Origin: Trichostrongylus colubriformis
Taxonomy: Eukaryota; Nematoda; Chromadorea; Rhabditida; Trichostrongylidae
Direction of reading: 5' to 3'
Assembly (NCBI GenBank): GCA_963978905.1
Contig: OZ022259.1
Location: 7,440,001 to 7,504,000, forward strand
Length of the DNA: 64,000 nucleotides
The notes under the pieces are model-generated. The model searched no databases, was not told the origin of the DNA, and saw nothing but the letters and a program-made list of their open reading frames with translations. Below are positions 1-10,807 of the stretch, piece by piece (the stretch's first letter is position 1; every line of letters begins with the position of its first letter). A program made the translations under genes and the position numbers.

Positions 1-249
1 CATCAACAAGGAATGATATTTTAGACTCGGAAGTGCATGAATTATTAACTTCATTTAACAATAACTATAATAAAATTTAGTGACTGGGTGTAGAAGGTGG
101 AATAAAAAACACATAGGTTCGAGAAGGTAACAAGGATGGGAGAGGTTAAATCGCGTTGCAGTTTTGGAAACTCCGTGGATGTCTCCCAATTGCTAACAAT
201 TCGACTCGCACTTGAACTCAAGTTCTTCATATCGATGCTTCAGTCTCTT
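1..249. other. Left edge, no feature seen
   Basis: AT-rich sequence without a supported frame, repeat or RNA gene. Confidence 0.5.
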
Positions 250-804
250 CTAAGGTTTACTCACCTCAGTGCTACGTGCCGTTGAGTTCTGGCTCTGCCG
301 ATTACTCATGTAACCACAGCTGGTCCACGATGCCATGGCTGAGTTGAACTGTGGTTTCGCGCCCATATTCTCACCAGCTTCTTCACAACGTGATTCGAAT
401 TCCATCACTTGTGACACATAGTCTATCAAAATCTGAAACAGGAGCCTTTCCGACGAAATTTGTTGCGCCCATTTACATGTATGTTTGGGATTTTGGCTTT
501 TGTTATACCCTACTCGTGTAACCCTCAATCGAACTGGGAAGCATTCTCTGATTATCTGCGTATAGGGAAAGTCGTAGTTAAAGGGCGTTGTTGTGTATTT
601 TCCGTGCTCATTCATTTTCACACTGTCGCGGGGTAACCAGAATCGTTTCTTTCGTCGGGAAAAAACCGGTTTTCTGATTCCGAAAAAGCGGTACCACTCT
701 GTGCCATTCGCGCAGTTACTAATCATATGAAATGACCATCGATGACGAAGATCGCGCTTTAGAGAGAACAGCTGCTCAAAAACGATTCCCATGCCAAGAA
801 CCAA
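250..804 (-). CDS. Hypothetical ORF, 184 codons
   Basis: An uninterrupted minus-strand frame with mixed, non-repetitive composition and no obvious domain; segments such as HTCKWAQQ and ILIDYVSQVMEFESRCEEAG look protein-like. There is no signal peptide or membrane span. A frame of this length is near what chance gives in 64 kb, and no flanking splice pattern was found, so it may be spurious or a single exon. I do not recognise it. Confidence 0.25.
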   Translation of the reverse strand: MVLGMGIVFEQLFSLKRDLRHRWSFHMISNCANGTEWYRFFGIRKPVFSRRKKRFWLPRDSVKMNEHGKYTTTPFNYDFPYTQIIRECFPVRLRVTRVGYNKSQNPKHTCKWAQQISSERLLFQILIDYVSQVMEFESRCEEAGENMGAKPQFNSAMASWTSCGYMSNRQSQNSTARSTEVSKP

Positions 805-2061
805 CCCTCTTACCCCCTCACCATCACTTCCCCCGTAAAAAAAAACTACAACACTTCTGTCATTGGCGCTGCAAAGAAGAGAATTATAGCTTGAACTTTA
901 GTTCTAGGTATTCCAGTATATCCAAAAGAATTTATTGCCATTTTTGAGTATTACTAAGTATATTTATGAAGATCAAAGCTTTCCTACAATTACTATGGCA
1001 AGGGTAACCTTGAGGCAGTAGCATACCATACCGCTATGTGAATAAGAGGGGACAACAGCGTGAAAGGGAAGTTCTAGGAAGGATGAGGCACACCCAAAGA
1101 AATTTCCTTAGTACATAAGGAAATTGTTTTTGAGTTTATTTTTTGCCCCCCCCCCCCCCCCCACCTACATAAAATTTTTAATAACTTGTTAACCGATGAT
1201 ATTCCTGAAACTAATTGACCTCCCGAAGAAGAAATGGAGAAAAGACGAAATTACGAGAAATGTTCCGAAATAATGGCCTCAAAAAAGGGGAAGTATATTC
1301 AGCTGAGCGGTGTTGCGTTATATGTGCACCAGAAATACTGTACAAAAAATATCCACGCTGAAATTAACTCTGAGCTTCTATCAAAAGACTCTAAGAAGCT
1401 GTTTCGTGAGTTAAGCCATAAAATATTCAAGACTTCAAGACAAAAGTAAATTTGTAAACAAATAAGTCTCGCAGAAAAATTGCCTCATTTTGAATTAGCT
1501 AGAACTCCGAAAATCACTGAAATATTTAAATCTCACCCTGAAAGCATTGCGCTCAGAGCTGATGGTAGGTACGAATCGGCGAAGCTTTTCGAAAACTTGA
1601 ATGTCTCGAACGGTTCGTATTGCCGGATGTGGAGAACCGGGTAGGGAGCTGAAGCAAAGATCTTTTGAGCTGAATTAGGAAGGAGCTTCACACATACACT
1701 TTACCTTGCAGAACTGGGACTGGGCTGAGAACTATCAGAGGAGCACGTGGATCCGCAACTGAGACGACGCACACGATAAGGGTGATGTCGGGCAGACGGC
1801 TGAAAAGGAACTGCAATAAATGGTTGTTCCTTGAGGTGGAATTACCGTGCAACTCTTACCTTATCCCAGTCGAGTATCAGACGGGTACGTTCGCGTAGAA
1901 CGGATTCTGGGGATCGGGTGGACTTATTCATCGTGTGACGGCTTACGGTAGACCCCTCGAGGTGCGAAAATGGCGAAACGGCTTATACAGTGGTTGAAGG
2001 GGTAATGGTAGCTGTGTCGTTGTGACGAAAGCGATGCCGCTGCCAATTTTAGGAACTCAGT
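805..2061. other. Intergenic, poly-C tract, no supported gene
   Basis: Contains a 17-nt C run (1146-1162) and a 71-codon lysine-rich frame (1234-1449) too short to support. Nothing else is recognised. Confidence 0.5.
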
Positions 2062-2715
2062 GTGTGTGTGCTGATGCTGGTGACGGTACCGTCGAAAGAT
2101 ATTCGTTGTGCCAGGAAGCACCGGCCACCTCCATTCTCTTTGTGTCGACGTCCTCTACACAACGATATGCGCCTCGTAGCCGACGAATCTGATTCCTCCG
2201 CGTCGTCTGTACACAACACTACGCCAGCGTGCGACTCTCCTGCAATACTGCCTCGTTTTTCCGCTAACGTCGCACACCCTCTCAAGGCCATACCCAATAC
2301 CCGAAAAACGCGCCGAACCGTGGCCAAGCTGTATTTCAAGAACAGGCAACGTTCTTTTACTGTAATCCGTAATCCGGGAACACCTCGCAATGCTCAACTG
2401 ATTCAAGATGATACCGAAATCGAGAGAAAGGGCAAGATGTCAAGGGCAGCGCTAAGAGAGATCTACAGAATTCGCACTTTTAGATTTATGGACTCACACT
2501 TTCAGTACATAACACCTCGCTCAGGCGTTGCTAAAATAACTTTTAGCTTTTCAATTGCTCCACAAAGACAGGTTATTTGGGCAGAGCAACTGAAGTGGCT
2601 GAAGGCTTCAGTACTACCGAAACCGCTTGGGTTCCTGAACAACAAAGCCTTTTACGGACTCGAAGTACCGTTTGAACTTTCGCGAGGAGCTTTACGATCA
2701 GGTGAAGGACTTTGA
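2062..2715 (+). CDS. Hypothetical ORF, 217 codons
   Basis: Longest open frame of the left 19 kb outside recognised repeats. Basic, serine-rich N-terminal half, then a charged stretch (DDTEIERKGKMSRAALRE). No domain was recognised and neither a promoter nor splice partners were seen. A shifted frame continues from 2672 to 2875 (contains EELYDQVKDFDRRF), so a splice or frameshift near 2670 is possible. It lies next to an old interspersed repeat starting near 2862 and could itself be repeat-derived. Confidence 0.2.
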   Translation: MCVLMLVTVPSKDIRCARKHRPPPFSLCRRPLHNDMRLVADESDSSASSVHNTTPACDSPAILPRFSANVAHPLKAIPNTRKTRRTVAKLYFKNRQRSFTVIRNPGTPRNAQLIQDDTEIERKGKMSRAALREIYRIRTFRFMDSHFQYITPRSGVAKITFSFSIAPQRQVIWAEQLKWLKASVLPKPLGFLNNKAFYGLEVPFELSRGALRSGEGL

Positions 2716-2861
2716 TCGACGCTTTCTCCTTCACTTTTCTCCAGTGGTTTCTCGGGGATCGGCGATGCATGAGGATGTTCTTAACCGTTCTCATCTTGCC
2801 ATGAAACACAATATAATTAACTCAGCAATTGAAAGATACATCTACATAGAATGCAACTTAA

Positions 2862-3740
2862 CGGCAGCGATATAGGAAATTCGGACGAATGGGGAAAAAG
2901 TAGTGAATATGACCGAGGTTTAAGTAGTACAATTATGAAGAAAAAACAAAAGCAAATAGTCAAAGACCTGAAAAATAGGACCCGCTTCTCACCGTTGATT
3001 CTCTACGCGGACGACCTATCCGTCAAGAGGCGGGTAGTCCGAACGAGGTTTTCATTGGCATGTTGAGTAACACAAGGGAATGTTTGGAAATACGACAGCA
3101 TCTATTTTCAGTACTTACTTACTTAGGTTACTTAGGCGACCCGTCCTTCAGCACGGCGATTGGCCTTGCGCGGGTCCCAACTTCTCTTCCACATTGAACG
3201 GTCCTTCGCACACGTCGTCCAGTGCACAACAGTCTTAAACGAAAGGGGATCTCGGACGTTGTTTCGGAAAGCAAGCGAATCGGACCATCTCGTGGGCGGA
3301 CGACCAGGTGGACGTTTGTGGTGACGAGGGTACCACAACATAGTTGTTGTGCTCCATCGGCCGTCGTCTCGCCTCATCAGATGTCCGGCAAACCTGTGTT
3401 TCGCCTCGTCGCAGTGTTGAACCACATCTCGTACTTTAGATCTTAGCATCACGTCGGCGTTATGAAGGCTGAGCTATTTTCAGTAGTGAGCTATAATTAA
3501 AACAGGGAAAGCGCGCGGCAACACCCTTGATCCTGCTACATATCCTTGGTCGCTCCCATCTAGCCAACCAGGTCGCTCGGAGGCGGGGTCTGTCATCCAA
3601 AGGTGTCAGCTGCTAACCGTTATGCCGTCACTTCGCATAGATGAGTTTCTTAGGCCCATAGTTTCCATGTGAGTGACTTTTTTGAAGGAATTTCCCAGTA
3701 ACCACATTATCCCTAACGCTGCTCAAAAGTATGTAGTCGC
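2862..3740. repeat. Interspersed repeat copy 1, interrupted by a LINE fragment
   Basis: Matches 47825-48385 over most of its length; shared blocks include ACACAAGGGAATGTTTGGAA followed by ATACGAC(A/T)GCATCTATTT, and TGCCATGTGAGTGAC-like sequence near the right end. Copy 1 carries the 360-bp RTE insertion at 3114-3473; copy 2 has the uninterrupted site. Family not recognised. Confidence 0.75.
3114..3473 (-). mobile_element. 5'-truncated RTE-type LINE, 3' end of reverse transcriptase
   Basis: The minus strand encodes the C-terminal tail typical of RTE endonuclease/reverse transcriptase polyproteins: HRFAGHLMRRDDGRW, then HKRPPGRPPTRWSD and a tryptophan-rich end. The 3' end carries a short tandem tail (TAAGTAAGTAAG on the minus strand). 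A perfect 12-bp direct repeat CTATTTTCAGTA flanks the insertion (3102-3113 and 3474-3485). The frame is open over 106 codons (3452-3132), so the insertion is fairly young but far too short to be active. Confidence 0.88.
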
Positions 3741-4006
3741 AATCTCTCTGAAATGCACCACCCACCTGACTCCACTAGAATGAAGGATGACTTGGAAATT
3801 AGCAGAGTGCTTAAAAATCGCCAGCTAAATTCACTGTGAAGCACTACCATCAACTCTTAAAGGGGCAATTAGGTGGAAAGCTGAGGACAGACGTACTGAA
3901 TAGTGCAACAGTAAAGAAAAACGAAATGAAATAGGAGAAAACTAGAAAAAAGAGATTACGGTGGCGTACGTAGGTTTGCCGCGCACCTTCCCTCTGATTA
4001 TCGATA
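3741..4006. other. Short intergenic stretch
   Basis: No supported feature. Confidence 0.4.
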
Positions 4007-4371
4007 GGCCGCAATCATACTTTGCGCACCAACGCCAACTACGATGGCACTCTGGTGCGTGCTCCCTTTGAAAAACGTTTGACCCAACCTCACTGCAGTA
4101 TGATGATCGTGGCGAGAACCCAGAAATTCGAATTCGAATTAGGTATAGTATGGCTCATAGTATGGCTCATGCATAGTTTGATACCATGCCAAAATTCGAA
4201 TTCGAATTCGTGGCTCGCTCTCGCCACATACGTCATACTGTGATGTGGTTGGATTGAGCGTTTTGCATACGGAGCGCGTAATTGGAATGTCGACGTGGTT
4301 GGCCGCGGGCACTTGATTTTGACGCCGTCGCTGCCGGTGCCGGCGTCGGTGCGCAAAGTGTGAACGCGGCC
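4007..4371. mobile_element. Harbinger-like MITE, long-TIR variant, copy 1
   Basis: Inverted ends of about 30 bp (left starts GGCCGCAATCATACTTTGCG; right ends in its complement with GTGTGAACGCGGCC) and ATA on both sides. The interior is palindromic around 4130-4210 with repeated AATTCGAATTCGAATT blocks. It shares the TIR core GGCCGC..TCATACTTTGCG with the shorter MITEs below. Confidence 0.75.
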
Positions 4372-5261
4372 ATAGGAACATTAGAGATGCTACGTACGTG
4401 TTGCAGTCCTACACAGTACGATCACGCCCTTTCCACTAATATGTCTTCAACCTTCAATCAACAACCTACGTTTTTCGGACGACTTTGTTAACAACTATCC
4501 GCTAAGGGATGATAGAGATTTGGATGGTTTAAACTAGCATCCTCCTAAGCACATTCCTGCAATCATCTCTTTTTCACTTGGGCTCGAAGTCAGGCCTATA
4601 CCGCGTTTAGTAACAATAAAGGATAAAATGATGAAGTTTTCGGCGCTCACCAATCCCTTCTGTGGGATGCGCCGCGTATTCTAGTTTCATTCACAATTGT
4701 GATGTCAGGTGAATGCGATCTGACCTATACAATGACTTGCGAAGCCAGCCGTATTCAAGTCAGTGCATTCATACTCCCAGACGAGTCTGGTATCAGTTTA
4801 CCCGGAGGATGGAGGTTCCGGAGGATGGTAGTTCTGGTTGGCCTGTGCGGGCACTGATGCGCGATTTGAGCCTCGCACCATGAAAGTGGAGTGCGCGCCA
4901 CCTGTCACTACACCATCACCGCGCTTAATCATAACAAAATAATCAAAAAACCTCAAAAGAAAGATGTGGAACAGACTACTGCGCACCAACTGGATGATTC
5001 CTCCTTACGAATTTTTTCCAGCACGCAAAACTCAATCCAAGAAGATTCAATAACTGTAGCATTAACAAATTTTTTATAGGTGCTACGATTTTTGAATCAA
5101 AGCGGCAATGCAAAGACAGCAGGTGTAGGCTTGTACAATAGTATCCAGTCATAGTCAACTACGTTCAGCAGATTATGCAGTTATAGATTCTATCGGTGCT
5201 GGCTTCACAAGATATTAGGTAACAAAATCCACATTTTGCGACTTGATCGACAATTTTCTAG
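4372..5261. other. Intergenic, no supported gene
   Basis: Only short frames. The region upstream of 5262 may hold an undetected first exon of the fragment at 5262-5580. Confidence 0.4.
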
Positions 5262-5580
5262 AAGATTCCACTACAAAAAGGGGGCGTACGTATTGTGGGT
5301 TGACAAGGATGGAAGTATTGAGGAGAAAATTCCGCGGGTAGCATACAACAACCACTTCTCCTTAGGTGATTTTTATGTTTTCATGCTGAAAAATAGCAAT
5401 CGATAGCCATACTTTCTCTCATCGCAATATTTGACCCTGAGTACAACTGAACATTTTATTTGGATTACTGAAGTCTTCATGCTTGCGATGAAAATGGCAA
5501 TCTTCTGGTGGATCTGGTTGCTCTTCCTTTACGAGTATCGCCTGGACTTTAACGCTAACGTGGATCCAACACTGTGGCAG
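5262..5580 (+). CDS. Two coding exons of an unassigned small membrane protein (partial)
   Basis: Two open segments fit together as exons: 5262-5365 after TTTTCTAG, and 5474-5580 after ATTACTGAAG, with GT donors and matching phase. The joined product contains YKKGAYVLWVDKDGSIEEK, then one hydrophobic segment with IFWWIWLLFLYEYR and ends DPTLWQ. One membrane span with aromatic residues and a DP..W motif recalls the complex I subunit NDUFB2, whose vertebrate members have PYPDPSQW after the membrane span, but the downstream TDEELG motif was not found and no start exon could be fixed. It may be a real gene with missed end exons or a remnant cut by repeats. Confidence 0.4.
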
Positions 5581-6343
5581 GTGATTTCAAATTATTTTTG
5601 TTAATTTGTCTCAAAATCTAATATATCCGAATACACGAGTATAAACAAACATAAATAACAAAGTATTTTATCGTGAATTGAGATCTAATTCTCGGCGTAA
5701 AATAAAGACACAAAAAGGAGAAAATTGCAAAAAAGAGGTCACAAAGACTTTCCCACATCTTATGGATCGAAAGTAGATCTCCTTTGATACTCACTTTCTC
5801 GCGAATCCATTAGCGCGACGCGCGTCAACTTTCACATCCTCAACATTGCATTGGAAAGTCCTTAATATCACCTTTAAAGAAATAAACAATTGTAAACAAA
5901 GGAAGCATGTTTGAAAAGATTTAGGGGGGAAGAGAAAAGTAATTTAACCTCCGCTTGACACGTGCCCTTGAACGGAGGTTAAAATTGGGATAACCTCGCT
6001 CTGTGCTCATCAGTACGGGAAGGGAGGAGGTAGGCATGTCTATGCAATACTTTTATGTACTTATTTACATAATTTAAGTTAATCGGCTAAACCGAGTATA
6101 AGCAATTATAAAAAAGAATAAAAAAGCACAAGTACTGAGCTATGTTTATATTATTGTACTACATGATGTGAATGAGAGTTTGTAAACTTTTGTAAAGTTT
6201 GAAAGAGGGTCTACATGTATGGCTTGTGTGTGTGGCCCACAAAGCCAGTGAAATTCCAGTAGCCCCGGCAGCCTCTTCTTCCCCCTCGTCAATCCTCTAA
6301 CTCTTTCCCTTTCACATACGAGGGTAGAGAAGGCGGTATCGTA
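5581..6343. other. AT-rich intergenic stretch
   Basis: No supported frame. A short inverted pair AACCTCCG / CGGAGGTT lies at about 5946-5980. Confidence 0.4.
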
Positions 6344-6968
6344 CAGTGCTCTGTATACAGCTACCCATGAATCGTCCAAAGACCTTGTTTGCAGAATAAT
6401 TCAAAAAACCCTCCGAGTAAAAAGTGTAGCCATGTGGTCGTGCGTGGATTATTAACATTCAGCTAAAAAATGTAGAGGAGCTCTCATTTCATTTGTTTTG
6501 AAAATGTCTATTTTTCTATTCTGCAAAATGATAAAGAATACAAAACGTAAACAGCTATCTGATGCGAGAAAGATTAGTTTAACTCAAAATAGATATGAAG
6601 GCGCTCGAAGAATGTCAGATGGCGCGTGAAAGGCGATGGCTTCGTACAGCCTTCAGTAATTTCAACTAGGATTCTGCAAGATATGAAACCAGGAGGGGAA
6701 TTGAAGGTCTTGCTACGCCTCTCGATAGAAACAGGCGCAGCACTTCAAAACATAAGCCAGGCCACTGGTACACGCTCAAGAGCAAGAACTCCGCAGGACT
6801 TATGGACTTAGTGTGCCAGCGAAGACTGTTTACAGAGTCTTAAAGAGGTGCTTTCTGGCGAAAAATGAGAGGAACATTGTTTAGACCCCCAGAGCATCGC
6901 GGAAACCTAACCAATTTCGCCAGGAGATGGATGAGAGCGGATGGGACCAAGGTGCATGATGCGTCTTA

Positions 6969-7092
6969 GGCCGCGGGCATACTCACCGCCGGCAGGGCAT
7001 GGCTTTACAGGGAGAGTTGCACAGGGGAGGTGCAGAGATGACGTAGGCAACGAGGCAGGGTGGCATAGACGGAGACAAGTATGACCGCGGCC
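6969..7092. mobile_element. Harbinger-like MITE (124 bp) inside the Tc1 copy
   Basis: TIRs GGCCGCGG(G/T)CATACT and complement, flanked by TTA on both sides, a TWA target duplication. The interior has the family block GACG(C/T)AGGCAACGAGGCAG. Confidence 0.9.
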
Positions 7093-7734
7093 TTAGTTTG
7101 CTCACCTTTCACGGTTTTTTTCCAGGTTATTCTTTCTGATGAAAAAAGTCCAGCTATGACGGTTCAGAAAACTGCCGGCACCATCGCGTGAGGTATAAAT
7201 TTCGGCTTTCAAGAGAACTGCAAAGGAGGGGTGTCATGGTGTGGGCTGAAGTGATCTCTGGGGTTTTTTGTTCCGTTTTCGAAGGGATGAACCATGCAAT
7301 TATCGCGAGTCCTGGTGCGTCGCGCCCTTCTCTCGTCGTGTGTTTCGGATTCTTGACTAATTTCTGTTTCCATACAAGCTGCAAGATCAGTTCATGTCAC
7401 ATGGAGCACTCGATCATGAGGAAGCCGTCACCGAGTGGTCCTTTCTACTTAGACGAGTAGAGGTCCTGACCTTTATCGGATGGAGATTCGCTGAAGTTTT
7501 GTGGTAAAAAAGAGTTTATGCCGAGAGAAACCATTTCGAAGGAGTTAGGAAGCTTAAAGGCAGTGATAGAGGTAATTCGGCCGAGTATGTAAATCATTGA
7601 ATATGAAGGTCGGGGTGCTCAGTAGTACGGAAGTGAAGAAATAACCGAATGAAACGGTCACAAACCGGGAAAAAACCCTGAAAAAAGGGGCGGGCTGACA
7701 TAAAACAAGTGGTAGCTGCTAGAGAAGGGGTGAC

Positions 7735-7973
7735 GGTTGGGACTCACGAATCTAGGCCGTGATTCTGTGACAGCCTGTGGCCTTTGCCGTGTGACATGAA
7801 TAATTCAGACAATTTGACTATACAACGGAACAGACTTGCAAGGAGGACACGATTTACATGAACAAATTGTCTGAATTATTTAAGGCTTAAAAACCCTAAA
7901 AAACCTATTTAAGGCTTAGGTCAAAGGCCACAGGCTGTTACAGGGTCACGGCCTAGATTCGTGTGTCCCAACC
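7735..7973. mobile_element. TIR element, GGTTGGGAC(A/T)CACGAATC family, copy 1 (239 bp)
   Basis: Inverted ends share TTGGGACTCACGAATCTAGG / CCTAGATTCGTGTGTCCCAA, followed by inner inverted CTGTGGCCTTTG blocks. A related copy lies at 22191-22377. Confidence 0.8.
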
Positions 7974-8338
7974 CACACCCCTAGAGAAGACGGCTCTTGC
8001 TTTCATTTACATAACCCACGTTAGAGTTCCCACTACCCACATTACCCCTACCATTGTTAAACAGACTATCACTGAAGCATGGCAGCAAATGGACTAAAAG
8101 ATGCTGCAAAGCTTCATATAGACCTGGATAATCGAAATTTTTGGCCATCCGAAAGTCATTCATTTTCAAAACAAACGAAGAGAAAGTTTTCCTGTTTTTT
8201 TAGCTGGAATTTGGTGTTGATGCGCGAGTGCACAACAAAAATAGCTACATTTTTTTACTTAAAGAGCTTTTTCGAATCACGCTATAGAAGGAGTTATGGA
8301 TAATCTAAAGGTGGCTGTATCATTATTTAATGCATCGC

Positions 8339-8922
8339 AAAGTCCATGCAATTTTTGTCTAGAATTTGAAGCAAACACATTGAATTACCAATTATCCGAG
8401 ATCACCACTACCCGGTTGTTCGCCACGGCACTCAAATTGGTCCCGGTCACATGAGGGAGCCGGAGCTTCTCCTTTTAAAGTGCTGGGAATTCGCAGCGAA
8501 ATCAGCAAGGCACCTGTCCCGCGACATGACTCAGAGTTCGAGTGCCCTGATGCGCATTGCAACCTGACGCGATTTCCTTCCACACATTTGTTCCAGATGA
8601 TAGCTTACAGAAATTTGCGCAGTTTTTGCTTTGAACTGTACTCATTCTCTTTATGGCATACTTTATCCATATGACGAGACACAGCAGGACATCGCGTGGC
8701 CTGGCCCTCAGAAAGTGTAGTTAAGGAGTCCACGTGGACTGGCCATCGCGGCGACCCAATCCGAGTATTCTGGAGAGGGGTGTGCACAATGTGATCAGAG
8801 ATACGGTGCTGGGAAACACCAAGCCTACTAACAATGTTTGCTGTAAGAAATCGGCGTCGAAAATTGCGCAGAACTAGGCTGCTCTCCTGTACTGCACTCA
8901 TCCCCAGACATTATTATTAGCC
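8339..8922. other. Intergenic, no supported gene
   Basis: Only short frames; ends at the insertion site of the Penelope-like fragment (target copy 8910-8922). Confidence 0.4.
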
Positions 8923-9418
8923 GTATCTATATAGGAGAGACAGGAAGACCTCTCTATAAAAGAATGAAAGAACATATAAGAGCCCTGCGTAGCCCTCAAA
9001 GCTATCCAGAGAATCCATCCTCGAAACACCGCACACTCAAGCACGCCCAAGAAGTACCGCCACAACTACGAGTCTCCATTGTTCAGAGAAACCTAATAGA
9101 TCCGGTTCCTTGCCTATATAAAGGATATGCTTCCCTCTCCGTCATTGCTAGTCGACATCTCTAAGAACCGTCCCCCGCCCTCCCTTCCCGTTCTAACAGT
9201 GGCGTCATACTATCGCGCTTTAGGACTTGGTTGGTAGTTTTGATTGTTTAGTATCATTGCACTCATGTTGTGATGTTGTTAGAAATAGTTTTCAGCTGAT
9301 CTGAAGAAAGGCTTATGCCCGAAACGTCATCAATAAAAATAATAATCGAGCTTCATTTCTACATAAACAAGATTCAATAGTCAAACAATGAAGCTCAGGG
9401 AACCTTCAATATTGCGAT
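8923..9418 (+). mobile_element. 5'-truncated Penelope-like element with GIY-YIG endonuclease tail
   Basis: The plus-strand frame ending at 9164 starts RIYIGETGRPLYKRMKEH, a GIY-YIG nuclease signature as found C-terminal to the reverse transcriptase of Penelope-like elements. The catalytic block is complete at its start but the reverse transcriptase is absent. A 3' non-coding part of about 250 bp follows with a hammerhead-like motif (9301-9328) and a hairpin (about 9350-9394). A 13-bp direct repeat ATTATTATTAGCC flanks it (8910-8922, 9419-9431), giving a 496-bp insertion. Confidence 0.75.
9301..9328 (+). ncRNA. Hammerhead-ribozyme-like motif in the Penelope-like 3' region
   Basis: Core CTGAAGA (fits CUGANGA), a short GGC-TTAT-GCC stem-loop, then GAAA and CGTC. 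Penelope-like elements are known to carry small hammerhead ribozymes at this place. The helix II base next to the core is mismatched (A opposite C), so it may be an inactive remnant. Confidence 0.45.
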
Positions 9419-9431
9419 ATTATTATTAGCC

Positions 9432-9718
9432 ACAAGCTCTAATAACTTGGGGTAAAAACCATTTTACCCAGTCAATGAAACAATCTACGACCAAACAAGA
9501 GGGGGGAGAAAGAATTCTTTATAGAGCCATACTACTGAGCTCTCCACTAATAATCCTGTAAATACAATCTCTTCAACACAACAATTCCTTCCCCTCAAGA
9601 ATTAACAAAATTAACAAACTATTCTAAACATCTATGACCTACGTGAATACAGTCACAACAATCTATCTATGTATTCTACCTATTCTCAGATTAGTACAAC
9701 ATTTCTAATGCAACCTAA
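9432..9718. other. Short intergenic stretch
   Basis: AT-rich, no supported feature. Confidence 0.4.
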
Positions 9719-9869
9719 GGTCGCCGTCATACTCTGCGGTAGTGTTGGCGTGCCCACCGGCGGCAGGGCGTAGATGCATTCACAGCAGCAAACCACGGTG
9801 GCATCGTTGGAGACGCACGGACGACGCACCAGAGCTCTACCACCGGCACCGCAGAGTATGAAGTAGCTC
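9719..9869. mobile_element. Harbinger-like MITE, degenerate copy
   Basis: Left end TAA then GGTCGCCGTCATACTCTGCGG; right end GCACCGCAGAGTATGAAG. The interior has the CGGCGGCAGGGCGT block. Confidence 0.65.
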
Positions 9870-10658
9870 AAAAAAAAAAAAACTTCTATGATTTCCCTTC
9901 ACTCACTTTCGAAGTTGTGTGACTGTTCAGCTGACAGTGGGTTTTACCTTGTTGCTATGTGAATTCTGCTGGCATGCAGAGCCTCTCCGATATCCAAGCC
10001 TATGCACTCAAAACCTTGCAAGGAAAAGTGCCAAAACTAATTTCATGTCAACGGCCAATTAAAAATGAGCCAGCCAGTACATCCCTACTATATATAAAAC
10101 GGTTCGTCTATCTGTACGATCCCCGTCCGTCTCTTTGACCCTCCGTCCGTCTGCCACGAAACTGATTCCGTCTGTCACGAAATTAGGTATTTGAAAAACG
10201 ACCGGTGGAAATGGGGACAAATGTGGTATGGATAGGGCACGGGACCAGAAGTAAAGACAACACCAAGCTAAGCTCCGCCCCTGTAGGCGGGGCGTGCCTT
10301 GGAATGTTCCGTGTTCAAACCGAAAATTGTAAATTGGGTTCCAATATGACGCAAGTGGGGGAAAGGTGAGTTAAGGTAAGGAATGAGTTTTTTTAAAGTT
10401 ATGAATGAGGCATGAGCACAGCGGGCGGAGCATTTGTAGTGGTGGGCGAAGCTTGGATGTTACATGAAAAACGATCTGTGGAGCAAGGGTCAAGTTTGGG
10501 ATGGGTAGGGCATGGGACAGAGATGCACCAGAATGAAAGAAAATTTTTGATTATTGTTGTTTTTTCGTTCGAGTCCTGAAGCAGTATAGTATTTTTCCAC
10601 AATATAGAAATTTTGAAAGTATTTGGAATCATGGAAATTCTTTGCACAGCTCCTCTAT
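9870..10658. other. Intergenic with CCGTCYGTC-rich stretch
   Basis: 10085-10190 holds ACTATATATAAAACGGTTCG followed by repeated CCGTC/GTCTG pieces, and a GC hairpin CGCCCC-TGTAG-GCGGGGCG near 10276. Such sequence occurs in dispersed nematode repeats, possibly Helitron-related, but ends were not found. No gene supported. Confidence 0.3.
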
Positions 10659-10807
10659 GGCCGCGTTCATACTCATCACCGGCAGGGCGTGGTTGCGTTA
10701 ACAAACAGCGAGGCAGGATGACGCAGGCAACGAGGCAGGGTGGCATGGGAGGAGACGCAGAGACAGCCACACTTGCCTTCGGCACTGCAGAGTGTGAACG
10801 CAATCTC
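10659..10807. mobile_element. Harbinger-like MITE
   Basis: Left end GGCCGCGTTCATACTCATC; right end CACTGCAGAGTGTGAACGC; interior ATGACGCAGGCAACGAGGCA. Ends are slightly eroded and the target duplication is not clear. Confidence 0.75.

Larger units (their letters stand above)
6344..8338 (+). mobile_element. Decayed Tc1-like transposon with two nested MITEs
   Basis: The left end is TA followed by CAGTGCTCTGTATACAGC; the right end is the degenerate complement near 8310-8338 (GTGGCTGTATCATTATT). Interrupted plus-strand transposase traces: helix-turn-helix LSVPAKTVYRVLKRC (about 6808-6850) and the first catalytic-Asp block ILSDEK (about 7130-7150). Stops and frameshifts throughout. Insertions at 6969-7092 and 7735-7973 are younger than the element. 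The non-nested length is about 1.6 kb, normal for Tc1. Confidence 0.82.
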
